Source: Dietzia sp. ANT_WB102 (GTDB lineage Bacteria; Actinomycetota; Actinomycetes; Mycobacteriales; Mycobacteriaceae). Taken from it: DNA of 64,000 nucleotides. Positions 35,061-44,540 of the stretch are shown one piece after another; the first letter of the stretch is position 1, and each line of letters opens with the position of its first letter. Both the position numbers and the translations under genes were made by a program. Location of the stretch: assembly GCF_008369165.1 (NCBI RefSeq), contig NZ_VOBA01000001.1:682001-746000 (forward strand), written 5' to 3'. The notes below the pieces were generated by a model. The model made no database searches. It was not told where the DNA came from and saw only the letters and a list, made by a program, of their open reading frames with translations.

Positions 35061-36080
35061 ATGACGACCGCTGCACCGACCGATTACGCTGCCTCTCGGC
35101 CCTCCACGGTTACCGCGCCGCGGCTGCCCGCAGCTTGTGGCCCGTTGTCGGACGCGGTCATCGAGGTGCTGTCGACGGGGCGCACGGACGCGCTGCCGAC
35201 CGTGTCGGCGGACACCGATCCGCTGGGGCGGGATCTGCAACTCGCCTTGTACACCCTGTACGAGTTGCACTACCGGGGCTTCGACGGGGTGGACCCCGAG
35301 CTCGAGTGGGAGCCCGACGTCCTGCGGATGCGGCGGGACCTCGAGAGGGTGTTCCTCGGGCACCTGCGCTCCGCCGTCGAGCCGGGTGATGATCCGGTGG
35401 CCGAGATGGACGCACTGTCGGTGGAGGCTACTTCCGGCACCGGCCCGTCCTGGTTTTTCAAGGACGAGGGTTCGTGGGACCAGATGCGCGAGTACTTCGC
35501 CCACCGGTCGCTGTACCACCTCAAGGAGGGTGACCCGCACGCGTTCGTCATCCCGCGGCTGCAGGGGCAGGCCAAGGCGTCGTTCGTGGCCGTCGAGTTC
35601 GACGAGTTCGGCGGCGGCCGTGGCGAGCGTGTCCACCAACAGCTGTGGGCGGACCTCATGAGCGCCGCCGAGCTGGACCCGACCTATCTGGGGTACATCG
35701 ACCGGGTGTCCGCAGAGACGCTGTCGACGGTCAATCTCATGTCGATGTTCGGGCTGCACCGGTCGCTTCGCGGCGCCGCGATCGGCCACTTCGCGGCGAT
35801 CGAGATCACCTCGTCGCCGGGGTCGGCACGGCTGGTGGCCGGGCTTCGGCGGATGGGCGCTCCGGAGGAGTGCGTCCACTTCTACGCCGAGCACGTGGAG
35901 GCTGACGCGGTCCACGAGCAGGTCATGCGTCACGACGTCGTGGGCGACCTCGTGCGGCGCGAGCCAGGTCTGGCCAGCGACGTGGTGTTCGGGATGCGCA
36001 CGCTCGACTACCTCGACGAGCTGGCGGCGGAGAAGATGCTCGCGGCCTGGCGTCGCGGGGAGTCCTCGCTGCTGCCCTGA
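35061..36080 (+). CDS. Iron-containing redox enzyme family protein (heme-oxygenase-like diiron fold)
   Basis: A 339-residue helical protein resembling the HDO (heme-oxygenase-like diiron oxidase) family related to TenA/PqqC folds. Candidate ligand blocks are YELHYRGF, HRSLYHLKEGDPHAF, AVEFDEFGGG, GHFAAIEITSSPGS and FYAEHVEADAVHE, with Glu/His spacing of this fold. Actinobacterial members are mostly uncharacterised; others oxidise fatty acids or amino acids. It starts at ATG after GGGAGAC, just downstream of the membrane protein, and converges on CDGSH and methyltransferase genes. Confidence 0.8.
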   Translation: MTTAAPTDYAASRPSTVTAPRLPAACGPLSDAVIEVLSTGRTDALPTVSADTDPLGRDLQLALYTLYELHYRGFDGVDPELEWEPDVLRMRRDLERVFLGHLRSAVEPGDDPVAEMDALSVEATSGTGPSWFFKDEGSWDQMREYFAHRSLYHLKEGDPHAFVIPRLQGQAKASFVAVEFDEFGGGRGERVHQQLWADLMSAAELDPTYLGYIDRVSAETLSTVNLMSMFGLHRSLRGAAIGHFAAIEITSSPGSARLVAGLRRMGAPEECVHFYAEHVEADAVHEQVMRHDVVGDLVRREPGLASDVVFGMRTLDYLDELAAEKMLAAWRRGESSLLP

Positions 36081-36105
36081 ACCGCCGGACGGTGTGGCGG
36101 TCGGT

Positions 36106-36330
36106 TCAGCCGTCGCTGTCGGTCGAGTCGGTGGGTCGCACCTTGCGGCGGTGGCTGGTGTCGCACAGCGGGTAGGTCTTGCTGCGCCGACAGGTGCATA
36201 CCGCGACCATGAAGCGGTCCGAGCACACGCGCTCACCGTCGGGCGTGGTCATGTCGACCGGGCCCTCGATAAGTATCGGGCCCCCGGGCACAATTCGTAC
36301 CCGCCGGGCGTCCCGCTCAGCTGCGGTCAC
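36106..36330 (-). CDS. CDGSH-type iron-sulfur protein
   Basis: A 74-residue small protein with the [2Fe-2S] motif CTCRRSKTYPLCDTSHR, three Cys and one His as in the CDGSH family. It begins 14 bp inside the end of the methyltransferase gene (same strand) and so is translated with it. The iron-containing redox enzyme gene converges on it 25 bp away; the trio may function together, for instance with the CDGSH protein as electron or cluster donor. That role is inference. Confidence 0.85.
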   Translation of the reverse strand: MTAAERDARRVRIVPGGPILIEGPVDMTTPDGERVCSDRFMVAVCTCRRSKTYPLCDTSHRRKVRPTDSTDSDG

Positions 36331-36985
36331 CGCGGATCACCACCAGTTCCTCCTCGCGTCGGCCGGGTTCAAGCAGGCCGGCGGCCTCGAGCCGCTCGGC
36401 GTACGAGGTCATGACGGGGCCAAAGGCCACGATGCGGGCGGCGACCTCGCGGGCGGTGAACCCGGACTCCTCGAGCCTACGGATGGTCTGCGGAGGGTCG
36501 GAGAACTCCGAGTGCACGATCAGCATGCTCCCGCCGGGCGCGACCAGGTCGGGGGCCAGGTCGCACAACTGGTCCAGCACGACGCGGCCGTTGGCGCCCG
36601 CGTCCCACGCCCGATTCGGTCCGGTGCCCTCGAGTGGGGCGTCGGAGGGGACGTACGGCGGGTTGGACACCACCACGTCGAACGGCCCAGCCCGGCGGGC
36701 GTCGTCGAGGGTGCCCTGCCGAACGTCCACCGCCACGCCGGCGCGCTCGGCGTTGCTCGACGCGCACGCGACTGCCGCGGGGGAGATGTCGTAGGCGAGC
36801 ACTTCGCGGGCGCCCTTGAGTGCGGCCTCGACGGCCAGGATGCCGCTGCCCGTACAGATGTCGACGACTCGTCTGCCCGCGACAAGGTCGCTTTCGTCGA
36901 GTGCCTGGCAGAGGAGCCAGGAGTCGGCTTGCGGCGCGTAGACACCGTCGTCCACCTGGATGTGGGCGAACCGGGTCTGGGTCAT
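36317..36985 (-). CDS. HemK2/MTQ2-like class I methyltransferase
   Basis: A 222-residue SAM-dependent methyltransferase. The SAM-binding glycine motif is VVDICTGSGILAVEA (about residues 39-53) and the catalytic NPPY lies in VSNPPYVPSD. NPPY enzymes methylate the amide of Gln or Asn, or an amino group. It is shorter than PrmC and lacks its N-terminal domain, like the eukaryal/archaeal Mtq2 class. The target is unknown. It overlaps the CDGSH gene. Confidence 0.85.
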   Translation of the reverse strand: MTQTRFAHIQVDDGVYAPQADSWLLCQALDESDLVAGRRVVDICTGSGILAVEAALKGAREVLAYDISPAAVACASSNAERAGVAVDVRQGTLDDARRAGPFDVVVSNPPYVPSDAPLEGTGPNRAWDAGANGRVVLDQLCDLAPDLVAPGGSMLIVHSEFSDPPQTIRRLEESGFTAREVAARIVAFGPVMTSYAERLEAAGLLEPGRREEELVVIRGDRS

Positions 36986-37099
36986 CGGGGCCTCCGGTTT
37001 AGCTTTGGGACAGATCGTGCTCAGTCAATATCCGAAGGGCGGTACCTGCAACCGAAGAAGACCCTCGGCGAGCCGGAATGGGCAGCGAGGGTAGGGGGC

Positions 37100-37660
37100 C
37101 TACTGCCAGTAGAGACCGCCGGGCACGTCGCCCCCGCCCGTGAGGCGGCAGGTGAGCACGCCGCCGTCGGCGCCGGTCACGGCGAGGCCCTCCTGGGAGC
37201 ACGGTCCGCCGGGGCGGGCCTGCCCCGTGGCGTCTGCGGCCGCGCCTTCACCCGCTGATGGAAGCCACAGCGGGCCGGCGCCGCCCGGGTCCTCGGTGCA
37301 GAACAGCGCGGAGCCGTCCTCGGCCTGGGCGACTTCGCCGAGCATGTGGCACGGCCCCCCGGTGCCCACGACGTTGGCGGGAAGCTCCGGCGCGGGGACC
37401 GGGGCGACGAGCGGGGCGGGCACTGGCGGCGCGGAGGCGGGCTCCGCGGTCCGAGGGGCCGTCGTGGCGGGGGCCGGGGTCGATGATGATGACGACGACG
37501 AGGTGCTTGTCTGCGTCGTCGGCGGGGTGACGGGGTCGTCCCCGGGGTCGGCGGAACAGGCCCCGAGTGCCACGCCGGCCGCCACCGCGAGTGCGATGAC
37601 GGCCGGGACACTGCGACGTCCCGGGGAGGTGTGCGGGTGGCTCGTCGCTGTGCGGTTCAT
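37100..37660 (-). CDS. Putative lipoprotein with Pro/Ser/Thr-rich linker
   Basis: A 186-residue exported protein. A signal peptide with lipobox ALGAC at about residues 31-35 is followed by a Ser/Thr/Pro/Ala-rich linker (about 40-95) and a compact domain with two cysteine pairs (GGPCHMLGEVAQAEDGSALFC and GGPCSQEGLAVTGADGGVLTC as a duplicated unit). The duplication suggests two similar disulfide-bonded modules outside the cell. The family is not recognised. It lies downstream of ino1 on the same strand. Confidence 0.75.
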   Translation of the reverse strand: MNRTATSHPHTSPGRRSVPAVIALAVAAGVALGACSADPGDDPVTPPTTQTSTSSSSSSSTPAPATTAPRTAEPASAPPVPAPLVAPVPAPELPANVVGTGGPCHMLGEVAQAEDGSALFCTEDPGGAGPLWLPSAGEGAAADATGQARPGGPCSQEGLAVTGADGGVLTCRLTGGGDVPGGLYWQ

Positions 37661-37681
37661 ACGATCCTTCTGCTGTGCTGG

Positions 37682-38770
37682 TCAGGCTCCGATGATGAAG
37701 GCTTCGAGCTCGGTGCGGGCCTTGTCGTCTGCCATCTGCACCGGCGGCGACTTCATGAGGTACGCCGAGGCGGGCAGGATCGGTCCGCCGATGCCACGGT
37801 CCTTGGCGATCTTGGCCGCGCGGACGGCGTCGATGATGATGCCCGCCGAGTTGGGCGAGTCCCACACCTCGAGCTTGTACTCGAGGTTGATCGGGGCGTC
37901 ACCGAACGCGCGTCCCTCGAGACGAACGTACGCCCACTTGCGGTCGTCGAGCCACTCCACGTAGTCGGAGGGGCCGATGTGGACGTTGCGGTCGTGGATC
38001 TTGTCCTTGAGCGAGCCCTCGAGGTTGGAGGTCACGGCCTGGGTCTTGGAGACCTTCTTCGACTCGAGGCGGTCGCGCTCGAGCATGTTCTTGAAGTCCA
38101 TGTTGCCGCCGACATTGAGCTGGTAGGTGCGGTCCAGTGCGACGCCGCGGTCCTCGAAGAGCTTGGCCATGACGCGGTGGGTGATGGTGGCGCCGACCTG
38201 GCTCTTGATGTCGTCACCGACGATCGGGACGCCCGCGCTGCGGAACTTCTCGGCCCATTCCGGGTCCGAGGCGATGAACACGGGCAGAGCGTTGACGAAG
38301 GCTACGCCGGCGTCGATGCAGCACTGCGCGTAGAACTTGTCGGCCTCTTCCGAGCCGACGGGCAGGTAGCTGACGACGACGTCGACCTCGGCGTCACGAA
38401 GGGCCTGCACCACGTCGACGGGATCAGCGGAGGATTCCTCGATCGTCTCGCGGTAGTACTTGCCCAGGCCGTCGAGCGTGGGCCCGCGCTGGACGTTGAC
38501 GCCGGTCGGCGGGACGTCGCAGATCTCGATGGTGTTGTTCTCTGAGGCGCGGATGGCCTCGGCGAGGTCCATGCCGACCTTCTTGCCGTCGACGTCGAAC
38601 GCCGCGACGAACTCCACGTCGTTGACGTGGTAGTCGCCGAACTTGACGTGCATGAGGCCGGGGACGGTCGAGTCGATCGCCGCGTCCTTGTAGTACTCCA
38701 CGCCCTGCACGAGCGAGGACGCACAGTTGCCGACGCCGACGATCGCGACGCGCACCTTCTGGTCGGTCAT
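37682..38770 (-). CDS. ino1: Inositol-3-phosphate synthase
   Basis: A 362-residue myo-inositol-1-phosphate synthase, converting glucose 6-phosphate with NAD to inositol phosphate for phosphatidylinositol, PIMs and mycothiol. The Rossmann motif is [16 protein letters not shown] at the start; the segments [20 protein letters not shown] and [13 protein letters not shown] are characteristic. It overlaps the padR-type gene by 4 bp (ATGA), so the regulator is translated first. The order padR-ino1 is the same as Rv0047c-Rv0046c. Confidence 0.96.
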   Translation of the reverse strand: MTDQKVRVAIVGVGNCASSLVQGVEYYKDAAIDSTVPGLMHVKFGDYHVNDVEFVAAFDVDGKKVGMDLAEAIRASENNTIEICDVPPTGVNVQRGPTLDGLGKYYRETIEESSADPVDVVQALRDAEVDVVVSYLPVGSEEADKFYAQCCIDAGVAFVNALPVFIASDPEWAEKFRSAGVPIVGDDIKSQVGATITHRVMAKLFEDRGVALDRTYQLNVGGNMDFKNMLERDRLESKKVSKTQAVTSNLEGSLKDKIHDRNVHIGPSDYVEWLDDRKWAYVRLEGRAFGDAPINLEYKLEVWDSPNSAGIIIDAVRAAKIAKDRGIGGPILPASAYLMKSPPVQMADDKARTELEAFIIGA

Positions 38771-39318
38771 TGGGGTTCTCCTTGTGATGGGTTCTCTGTC
38801 CGGATGAGCTCGTTGATCCAGCGCAGCTCGCGCTCGCTGGTCTCCAACCCGAGCAACGTGAGTTGCCGGGCGTACCGCAGTTCGGTGGGGCCGGTGCGGG
38901 CGGCGGCGTCGCGCTGTCCCTCGCGACGCTCCTCCAGCACCCGGCGCCGACCCTCGAGCAACCGCACCCGGGCGGGCCCGGGAGTGCGGTCGAAGAACGC
39001 GAGGTGGACGCCGAAGCCGTCGTCGGCGAACGACGCCGCCGCCGGCTCGTCGAGCAGGGCAGCCAACGTTTCCTTGCCGCGGGAGGTGATGCGGTAGGTT
39101 TTCCGGCCGCGCCGCGCGGTGGCGGGCGGACGGGTGGCGGTGGCGGCCGAGGAGTCCTCGACGATGTCACCCTGCTGCTGGAGGCGGCGCAGCGTGGGAT
39201 AGAGGGAGCCGAAGGACACGGTCCGGACCGTCCCGAGCATCTCGGAGAGCCGCTTGCGCAACTCGTAGCCGTGCATCGGGCGCTCGTCGAGCAAACCCAG
39301 GATGGCCAGTTCGAGCAC
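38767..39318 (-). CDS. PadR family transcriptional regulator
   Basis: A 183-residue PadR protein: an N-terminal winged helix ([40 protein letters not shown]) and a C-terminal helical dimerisation domain. The start is GTG at 39318 behind GGAGGAG; the frame is open far upstream but homology starts here. It overlaps ino1 by 4 bp and probably regulates that operon; a short inverted repeat lies 73 bp upstream. Confidence 0.92.
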   Translation of the reverse strand: MLELAILGLLDERPMHGYELRKRLSEMLGTVRTVSFGSLYPTLRRLQQQGDIVEDSSAATATRPPATARRGRKTYRITSRGKETLAALLDEPAAASFADDGFGVHLAFFDRTPGPARVRLLEGRRRVLEERREGQRDAAARTGPTELRYARQLTLLGLETSERELRWINELIRTENPSQGEPQ

Positions 39319-39390
39319 TCCTTCTCCCCCTTTCCGCGACTCGGGCGTGCGTGTGTCATGCGACAGAGACCGACTGTACACCTGCTGATG

Positions 39391-39403
39391 TATCGAGCCG
39401 ATA
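39391..39403. promoter_or_regulatory. Candidate PadR operator
   Basis: TATCG-AGC-CGATA is a perfect inverted repeat inside a wider ATGTAT...ATATAC half-symmetric region, in the divergent gap between the padR-ino1 operon and the DUF5318 gene. Confidence 0.4.
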
Positions 39404-39492
39404 TACCGGTGTGTGACATCGCCCCGACGCGTCGCCGGCATCCTCTGTCCGGCCCGACCCGGGCACGCGGCGGGAGCCGTACGCTTGACGAC

Positions 39493-39981
39493 GTGGACCA
39501 GGCCGACTCCCGCTCCCCGCGACCCGGCCCCCCGCCGGGGGCCGAGGATGCCACCGGCCGTACGGCGCTCCAGCGTCGACGGGTGGTGGACTTCGCCCTG
39601 CGCCGCCGAGGGGTCCTCAAGGAGCTGCGGGAGGGGGCGCTCTCGCTCCGTGAGGTGTGCGACGCCGACGTCTACCTTCTCCGGGCCGCAGGATTCCACG
39701 GCGTGGAGACGGAGACGGTCTGCCCGGTGTGCCGAAAGGAGAATCTCACCGAGGTCTCCTGGGTGTTCGGGGACGACCTGGGCACCGCGTCCGGTTCCGC
39801 CCGCGGGCAGGACGAGATCGAGCAGTTCGCCCTCACCCACGACGGCTTCACCGTCCATGTGGTCGAAGTGTGCCGCAGCTGCTCCTGGAACCACCTCATC
39901 CTCTCCTATGAGGTGGGGCTCACTCCGGGGACCGGAAAACGTGTGCGACGGGCGGCGCGGGAGCTCGGGCGACACCGCTGA
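39493..39981 (+). CDS. DUF5318 family protein
   Basis: A 162-residue protein similar to the mycobacterial Rv0049 family. Four cysteines in two pairs (TVCPVCRKENL and VCRSCSWNH) look like a zinc ribbon. Conserved segments are RRRVVDFALRRRGVL, REVCDADVYLLRAAGFHG and SWVFGDDLGTASGSAR. The GTG at 39493 is my choice; another GTG is near 39581. It precedes the penicillin-binding protein gene as in mycobacteria. The function is not known. Confidence 0.85.
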   Translation: MDQADSRSPRPGPPPGAEDATGRTALQRRRVVDFALRRRGVLKELREGALSLREVCDADVYLLRAAGFHGVETETVCPVCRKENLTEVSWVFGDDLGTASGSARGQDEIEQFALTHDGFTVHVVEVCRSCSWNHLILSYEVGLTPGTGKRVRRAARELGRHR

Positions 39982-40110
39982 CCCCCTCGCGGAGGGCCCG
40001 GCGACGGTTCCGAAGTACAGAATCGGCCGCATTTTCGTACACAATGGTCGACAGAGCACCGCAACCGGGGACTCCCGGGCCTATCGGGTCGGCTCGCAGG
40101 AGGGTAGAAC

Positions 40111-42375
40111 ATGACGCAGAGTGGCAGGACGAGTCGGTCCGCCGACGACGGTCAGCAAGAGAGCCCGGGCCGGCTCGGCTGGCCCCGTCGCCATCCGGTC
40201 TGGACGACGGTGATCCTCCTCGTCGTCGTCCTCCTCGTCATCCCGCTGACGATCGTCGGCATCACCTACAGCCGCACCGAGATCCCGAGCCCCGGCAGCG
40301 TCCGCACCGAGCAGATTTCGGAGATCTACCAGAGCGACGGCACGTCGATGATCGGCCGCATCGTCCCGCCTGAGGGCAACCGCACGCTCATCGAACTCGA
40401 CGCGGTCCCCGTGCACGTGCGCAACGCGGTCATCGCAGCCGAGGACCGCAGCTTCTACACCAACGAGGGCTACGACCCCACCGGGATCGGCCGCGCGGTG
40501 ATCGGGCAGCTCACCGGCGAGTCCGGCGCGGGCGGCGGTTCGACCATCACCCAGCAGTACGTCAAGAACACGATGGTCGGTGACGCGCCCACCTACGAGC
40601 GCAAGGCCAAAGAGCTCGTCATCGCAGCCAAGATGACCCGGAAGTGGTCCAAGGACCAGATCCTCGAGGCCTACCTCAACACCATCTATTTCGGTCGCGG
40701 CGCCTACGGCATCGCCGCCGCGTCCACCGCGTACTTCAACAAGCCGGTCGAGGCGCTGACGGTCGAGGAGGGCGCGCTCCTCGCCGGTGTCATCCAGTCG
40801 CCCTCGGCACTGGACCCGCTCAACAACCAGGCCGCAGCGGAGGGCCGCTGGAACTACGTCATGGACGGCATGCGGGAGATGGGTGCGATCGACGCCCAGC
40901 AGCGCGGAAACGCCATGTTCCCCCAGGTCGTCGAAGACCCGCAGGCGATCGAGCAGAACGTCGGCGACCCCAGCAACGGCCCGATCCGCCGCCAGGTACT
41001 GGCCGAACTCGCACAGTCCGGGATCGACGAACAGATGCTCAACACCCGCGGACTGAAGATCATCACCACGATCGATCCCAAGACCCAGAGCTCGGTGGTC
41101 GACGCCGCCCGCACGAATATGCAGGGTGAGAACGCGGCCAACCGCACCGCAGTGGTCTCGATCAACCCGCGCACCGGCGGCGTGATCGGCTACTACGGTG
41201 GCGAGGAGGCCGAGGGCTGGGACTACGCCAACGCGCCCCTGCAGACCGGTTCGACGTTCAAGATCTTCGGCGTCGCAGCCGCACTCGAGCAGGGGATCGG
41301 CCTGGGGACGCAGGTCTCCTCCGCGCCGGTGACCACCGGAAATATCACAGTCACCAACGTCGACGGGCAGAGCTGCGGAACGTGCTCCATCTCGCAGGCC
41401 CTGAAGATGTCGCTCAACACCTCGTTCATCCGGATTCAGCGCATGCTGGACAACGGTGCCAACGACGTTCGCGACATGGCCCACCGCGTCGGCATTCCCA
41501 AGCAAATCCCGGGCCTGCCCTGGGAGACGCTGAGCGAGCAGGGTGAGGATCCCTACGACGGCCTCATCCTGGGCCAGTACCCGATCCGCGTCCGAGACAT
41601 GGCCACCGGTCTGGCGACCTTCGCCGCGGAGGGCGTCCACAAGCCCACGCACTTCATCGAGCGGGTCGAGACCGCCGACGGCGAGGTGCTGCTGGACAAC
41701 TCCTCCGTCGAGGGCGAGAAGGTGATCGACGCCGATGTCGCCAACAACCTCACCTCCGCGATGGAACCCATCGCCGCCTACTCCAGAGGGCACTCGCTGG
41801 CCGGCGGGCGACCGTCCGCCTCCAAGTCCGGCACCACACAGCTCGGCGAGACCGGCTACAACAAGGACGCCTGGTTCGTCGGTTACACCCCATCGATCGC
41901 CACCGCCGTGTGGGTCGGCACCGACGACAATGAGCCGCTTCTCAACGCGTGGGGCGGAACGATGTACGGCGCGTCGCTGCCCGCCGACATCTGGAAGTCC
42001 GCGATGGACGGCGCGCTGTCCGGTACCGAGTGGGAGTCCTTCCCGGACCCCGGGTACATCGGTGGTCAGGCGGGGGCGTCGCAGTGGGAGTCGGGTGGGA
42101 CCAGCTCGGGCACGACGGGCGGGGCCGACACCCAAAGCTACGTACCCGAGACGAGTTCAGCACCGGCCCCGGTCGAGTCCGCGCCAGAGCCGGCGCCCGC
42201 GCCCCAGGCTCCCGGCCCGTTGACACTCCAGGTGCCCGGGCTGCCGGAGCTCGTCATCCCGGGCGCCGGTCCGCCGGGAGGTGCCGAACAGTCCCCCGCG
42301 GGCGGGGGCGCAGGTACCGGTGGTGGAGACGGCACCGGCGGAGGTGGCGGCGACGGCACCGGCGACGGCGCCTGA
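40111..42375 (+). CDS. ponA: Bifunctional penicillin-binding protein (PonA1-like)
   Basis: A 754-residue class A PBP. An N-terminal membrane helix (about residues 32-55) anchors it; the GT51 transglycosylase domain has Glu111 in EDRSFYTNEG and STITQQYVKN; the transpeptidase has Ser381-x-x-Lys in TGSTFKIFG, S434-L-N in SLNTSF and K572-S-G-T. A long Pro/Gly/Thr-rich C-terminal tail extends to the end. It polymerises and cross-links peptidoglycan outside the membrane. An AGGAGG site precedes the ATG. Confidence 0.95.
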   Translation: MTQSGRTSRSADDGQQESPGRLGWPRRHPVWTTVILLVVVLLVIPLTIVGITYSRTEIPSPGSVRTEQISEIYQSDGTSMIGRIVPPEGNRTLIELDAVPVHVRNAVIAAEDRSFYTNEGYDPTGIGRAVIGQLTGESGAGGGSTITQQYVKNTMVGDAPTYERKAKELVIAAKMTRKWSKDQILEAYLNTIYFGRGAYGIAAASTAYFNKPVEALTVEEGALLAGVIQSPSALDPLNNQAAAEGRWNYVMDGMREMGAIDAQQRGNAMFPQVVEDPQAIEQNVGDPSNGPIRRQVLAELAQSGIDEQMLNTRGLKIITTIDPKTQSSVVDAARTNMQGENAANRTAVVSINPRTGGVIGYYGGEEAEGWDYANAPLQTGSTFKIFGVAAALEQGIGLGTQVSSAPVTTGNITVTNVDGQSCGTCSISQALKMSLNTSFIRIQRMLDNGANDVRDMAHRVGIPKQIPGLPWETLSEQGEDPYDGLILGQYPIRVRDMATGLATFAAEGVHKPTHFIERVETADGEVLLDNSSVEGEKVIDADVANNLTSAMEPIAAYSRGHSLAGGRPSASKSGTTQLGETGYNKDAWFVGYTPSIATAVWVGTDDNEPLLNAWGGTMYGASLPADIWKSAMDGALSGTEWESFPDPGYIGGQAGASQWESGGTSSGTTGGADTQSYVPETSSAPAPVESAPEPAPAPQAPGPLTLQVPGLPELVIPGAGPPGGAEQSPAGGGAGTGGGDGTGGGGGDGTGDGA

Positions 42376-42437
42376 CGGTAGGGCCCCTGCCGACTGAAAT
42401 GCCGTGGTCCCGGATCCGAAATGCCGTGGACTAGGGT

Positions 42438-44030
42438 GTGACCGTGCAGAGCAACGGCCACATCTCCCCGCTGCCGCTCGATGATGACCTCCGCTCGCTG
42501 GAGCCGCACGAGCGGGTCCGCCCCGGCAACGGGGCCGGTGCGGAGGCGATCGCGGCGTGGGGCGGGCCGGTCGGTCGGCACGCGGCGGTCGGCCGGCAAC
42601 GGTTCTGGACGCCATTGCGGGTGATCATGCTGCTCGCCGTGATCTTCCTGGCGTTCGGGTTCTTCTCTAAGGCTGCCTGCCTGGAAACGACTCATCCCAC
42701 CGACGGTTCGCAGCCGGGCCTCAACTGGGACGGCCGCCAGTACTACAAGGCGTGTTACGCCGACCCGCTGCCCCTCTATTCGGCCGAGGGGTTGGACACC
42801 GGCGCCTTCCCGTACAAGTACATGTGGGTCACCGACGTCGGCGAGGTCCGGTACATGGAGTACCCCGTGCTGTCCGGGATGTTCCAATACGTCACGGCGC
42901 AGGCCGCGCAGGCCTGGCACGCGGTCTTCCCCGGCGGGCCCATCGAAGTGGTCAAGTACTTCCTCCTGGGCTGCATCCTGCTCGCATTCATGTGGATGGT
43001 CGCGGTGTGGGCCACCTACCGGTCCGCGGGTCGGCGTCCCTGGGACACGCTGCTCATGGCGGCCAGCCCGCTCGTCATCTTCCAGGCGTTCACCAACTAC
43101 GACCTCATGGCGGTCGCGTTCGCGTCCGTCGCCCTGCTGCTGTGGGCTCGCCGCCGTCCGGTCTGGGCAGGCGTCGTCCTAGGCTTGGGCGTGGCCGCCA
43201 AGCTGTACCCGCTGTTCCTGTTCGGGGCCCTGCTGGTGCTGGCGCTGCGTCGGAGGCGCTTCGCCGAGCTGGGCAAGGCGGCCGCCGCAGCGGTGGTGGC
43301 GTGGCTGGCGGTGAACGTGCCGATCATGATCCCGTTCCCGCAGGGGTGGCGCGAGTTCTTCCGCCTCAACTCGGACCGGCCCGCCAATCCCGAGAGCATC
43401 TACGTGGCTCTGCAGACCCTCACCGGCTGGCAGGGATTCGACGCTGCCCGCGCAGCCGGGGAAGCGCCCGTGACCGTGAACACTGTGTCGTTGGTGCTGT
43501 TCGCGCTCGGCTGTCTCGCGGTGCTCGTCATCGGGCTCACCGCACCCACCACTCCCCGGGTGGCGCAGTTGGCATTCCTCATCGTGGCCTTCTTCCTGCT
43601 CACCAACAAGGTGTGGAGCCCGCAGTACTCGCTCTGGCTGGTCCCGCTCGCGGTACTCGCCGTTCCGCGCGTGCGACTGCTGCTGCCGTGGATGGCGTTC
43701 GACGCCCTGCTGTGGGTGGCCCACATGTCGTACTTCCACGGTGTGGAGAACAAGGGGATCGGTGCGGACGTGTTCCATCCGCTCGTTCTGGTCCGCGACC
43801 TGCTGGTTGTGGCCGTCTGCGCAGTGATCATCCTCGAGATCTACCGCCCCCACCTAGACCGCGTCCGCATGACGCACCAAGGCACGCCCGAGGGCCCGGA
43901 CCCGCTAGCCGGGGTGCTCGCGGACCCGGACGAACCCCTGGTGGTCGCGCCGCCCCCTCGCGAGTTCGGGCTGACCGCCGACCGTGTCCCGCCCGGCTCC
44001 GGAAACGGATCCCGAGAACTATCCCTCTGA
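42438..44030 (+). CDS. Glycosyltransferase family 87 / mannosyltransferase-like membrane protein
   Basis: A 530-residue polytopic protein with about ten to twelve membrane helices, the Rv0051 counterpart by synteny. The GT-C type acidic region follows helix 1 (GLNWDGRQYYKACYADPLPLY). Segments such as FTNYDLMAVAFASVALLLWA and NKVWSPQYSLWLVPLAVLA are typical of GT87 enzymes using polyprenyl-phosphate sugars. The exact glycan is unknown. The start is GTG at 42438 or 42444. A polar tail follows the last helix. Confidence 0.85.
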   Translation: MTVQSNGHISPLPLDDDLRSLEPHERVRPGNGAGAEAIAAWGGPVGRHAAVGRQRFWTPLRVIMLLAVIFLAFGFFSKAACLETTHPTDGSQPGLNWDGRQYYKACYADPLPLYSAEGLDTGAFPYKYMWVTDVGEVRYMEYPVLSGMFQYVTAQAAQAWHAVFPGGPIEVVKYFLLGCILLAFMWMVAVWATYRSAGRRPWDTLLMAASPLVIFQAFTNYDLMAVAFASVALLLWARRRPVWAGVVLGLGVAAKLYPLFLFGALLVLALRRRRFAELGKAAAAAVVAWLAVNVPIMIPFPQGWREFFRLNSDRPANPESIYVALQTLTGWQGFDAARAAGEAPVTVNTVSLVLFALGCLAVLVIGLTAPTTPRVAQLAFLIVAFFLLTNKVWSPQYSLWLVPLAVLAVPRVRLLLPWMAFDALLWVAHMSYFHGVENKGIGADVFHPLVLVRDLLVVAVCAVIILEIYRPHLDRVRMTHQGTPEGPDPLAGVLADPDEPLVVAPPPREFGLTADRVPPGSGNGSRELSL

Positions 44031-44041
44031 CCACATTTCCC

Positions 44042-44071
44042 GAGCACATTCCCCCTGAGCACATTCCCCCT
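44042..44071 (+). repeat. 15-bp direct repeat (two copies)
   Basis: GAGCACATTCCCCCT occurs twice in tandem just after the GT87 stop codon, with a degenerate copy before it. No function evident. Confidence 0.7.
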
Positions 44072-44120
44072 GAGCAGTCAGCCCCCGAGAACACACTCCC
44101 CGGAAAGAGGACGCCGCCCT

Positions 44121-44312
44121 ATGAGTACCAGCGCCATGATCTGGATGTTCCTGTGCATCCTGATCGGATTCATCTGCATGGTCACTGCTGCCGGCGGTTA
44201 CCGGGCCGGGTGGCGCCAGCCGGTCTGGATTGGCTGGACGGTGGCCGCGTTTCTGTTCCTCACCGTCATCCCGGTGTCGCAGGCCCTCACCATCGGACTC
44301 CAGCACGGCTGA
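44121..44312 (+). CDS. Small two-helix membrane protein
   Basis: A 63-residue protein with two hydrophobic stretches (MIWMFLCILIGFICMVTAAG and WTVAAFLFLTVIPVSQALTI) joined by a basic loop. An AAAGAGG site precedes the ATG. It lies downstream of the GT87 gene and may be co-transcribed. No family is recognised. Confidence 0.65.
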   Translation: MSTSAMIWMFLCILIGFICMVTAAGGYRAGWRQPVWIGWTVAAFLFLTVIPVSQALTIGLQHG

Positions 44313-44371
44313 CCCCGGCCCCAGCCCAGCCCAGCTCCGGCCCCGCTTTCGGTGCGCCCGCCCACCCGTCC

Positions 44372-44464
44372 GCCGGACGCGCTGCCCCCCACCCCCCCTC
44401 GCACTACGCTGCCCCTCCGCGGGCCGGACGCGCTGCCCTTCCGGCTTACGCTGCCCGAATGCAC
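44372..44464. repeat. Convergent-gap repeats and dispersed element copy C
   Basis: GCCGGACGCGCTGCCC occurs twice (44372-44387 and 44423-44438). The following 44440-44464 matches, on the opposite strand, the tandem repeat at 23942-23966 at 23 of 25 bases. Located between convergent genes, as at 23.9 kb. Confidence 0.7.
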
Positions 44465-44540
44465 ACCTGAGGAGGGGTTGCGTTGGGGGAGTGGACCAAA
44501 GACGACGCGCAAGCCACGGGGCCAACGCACGCCACCCCGC

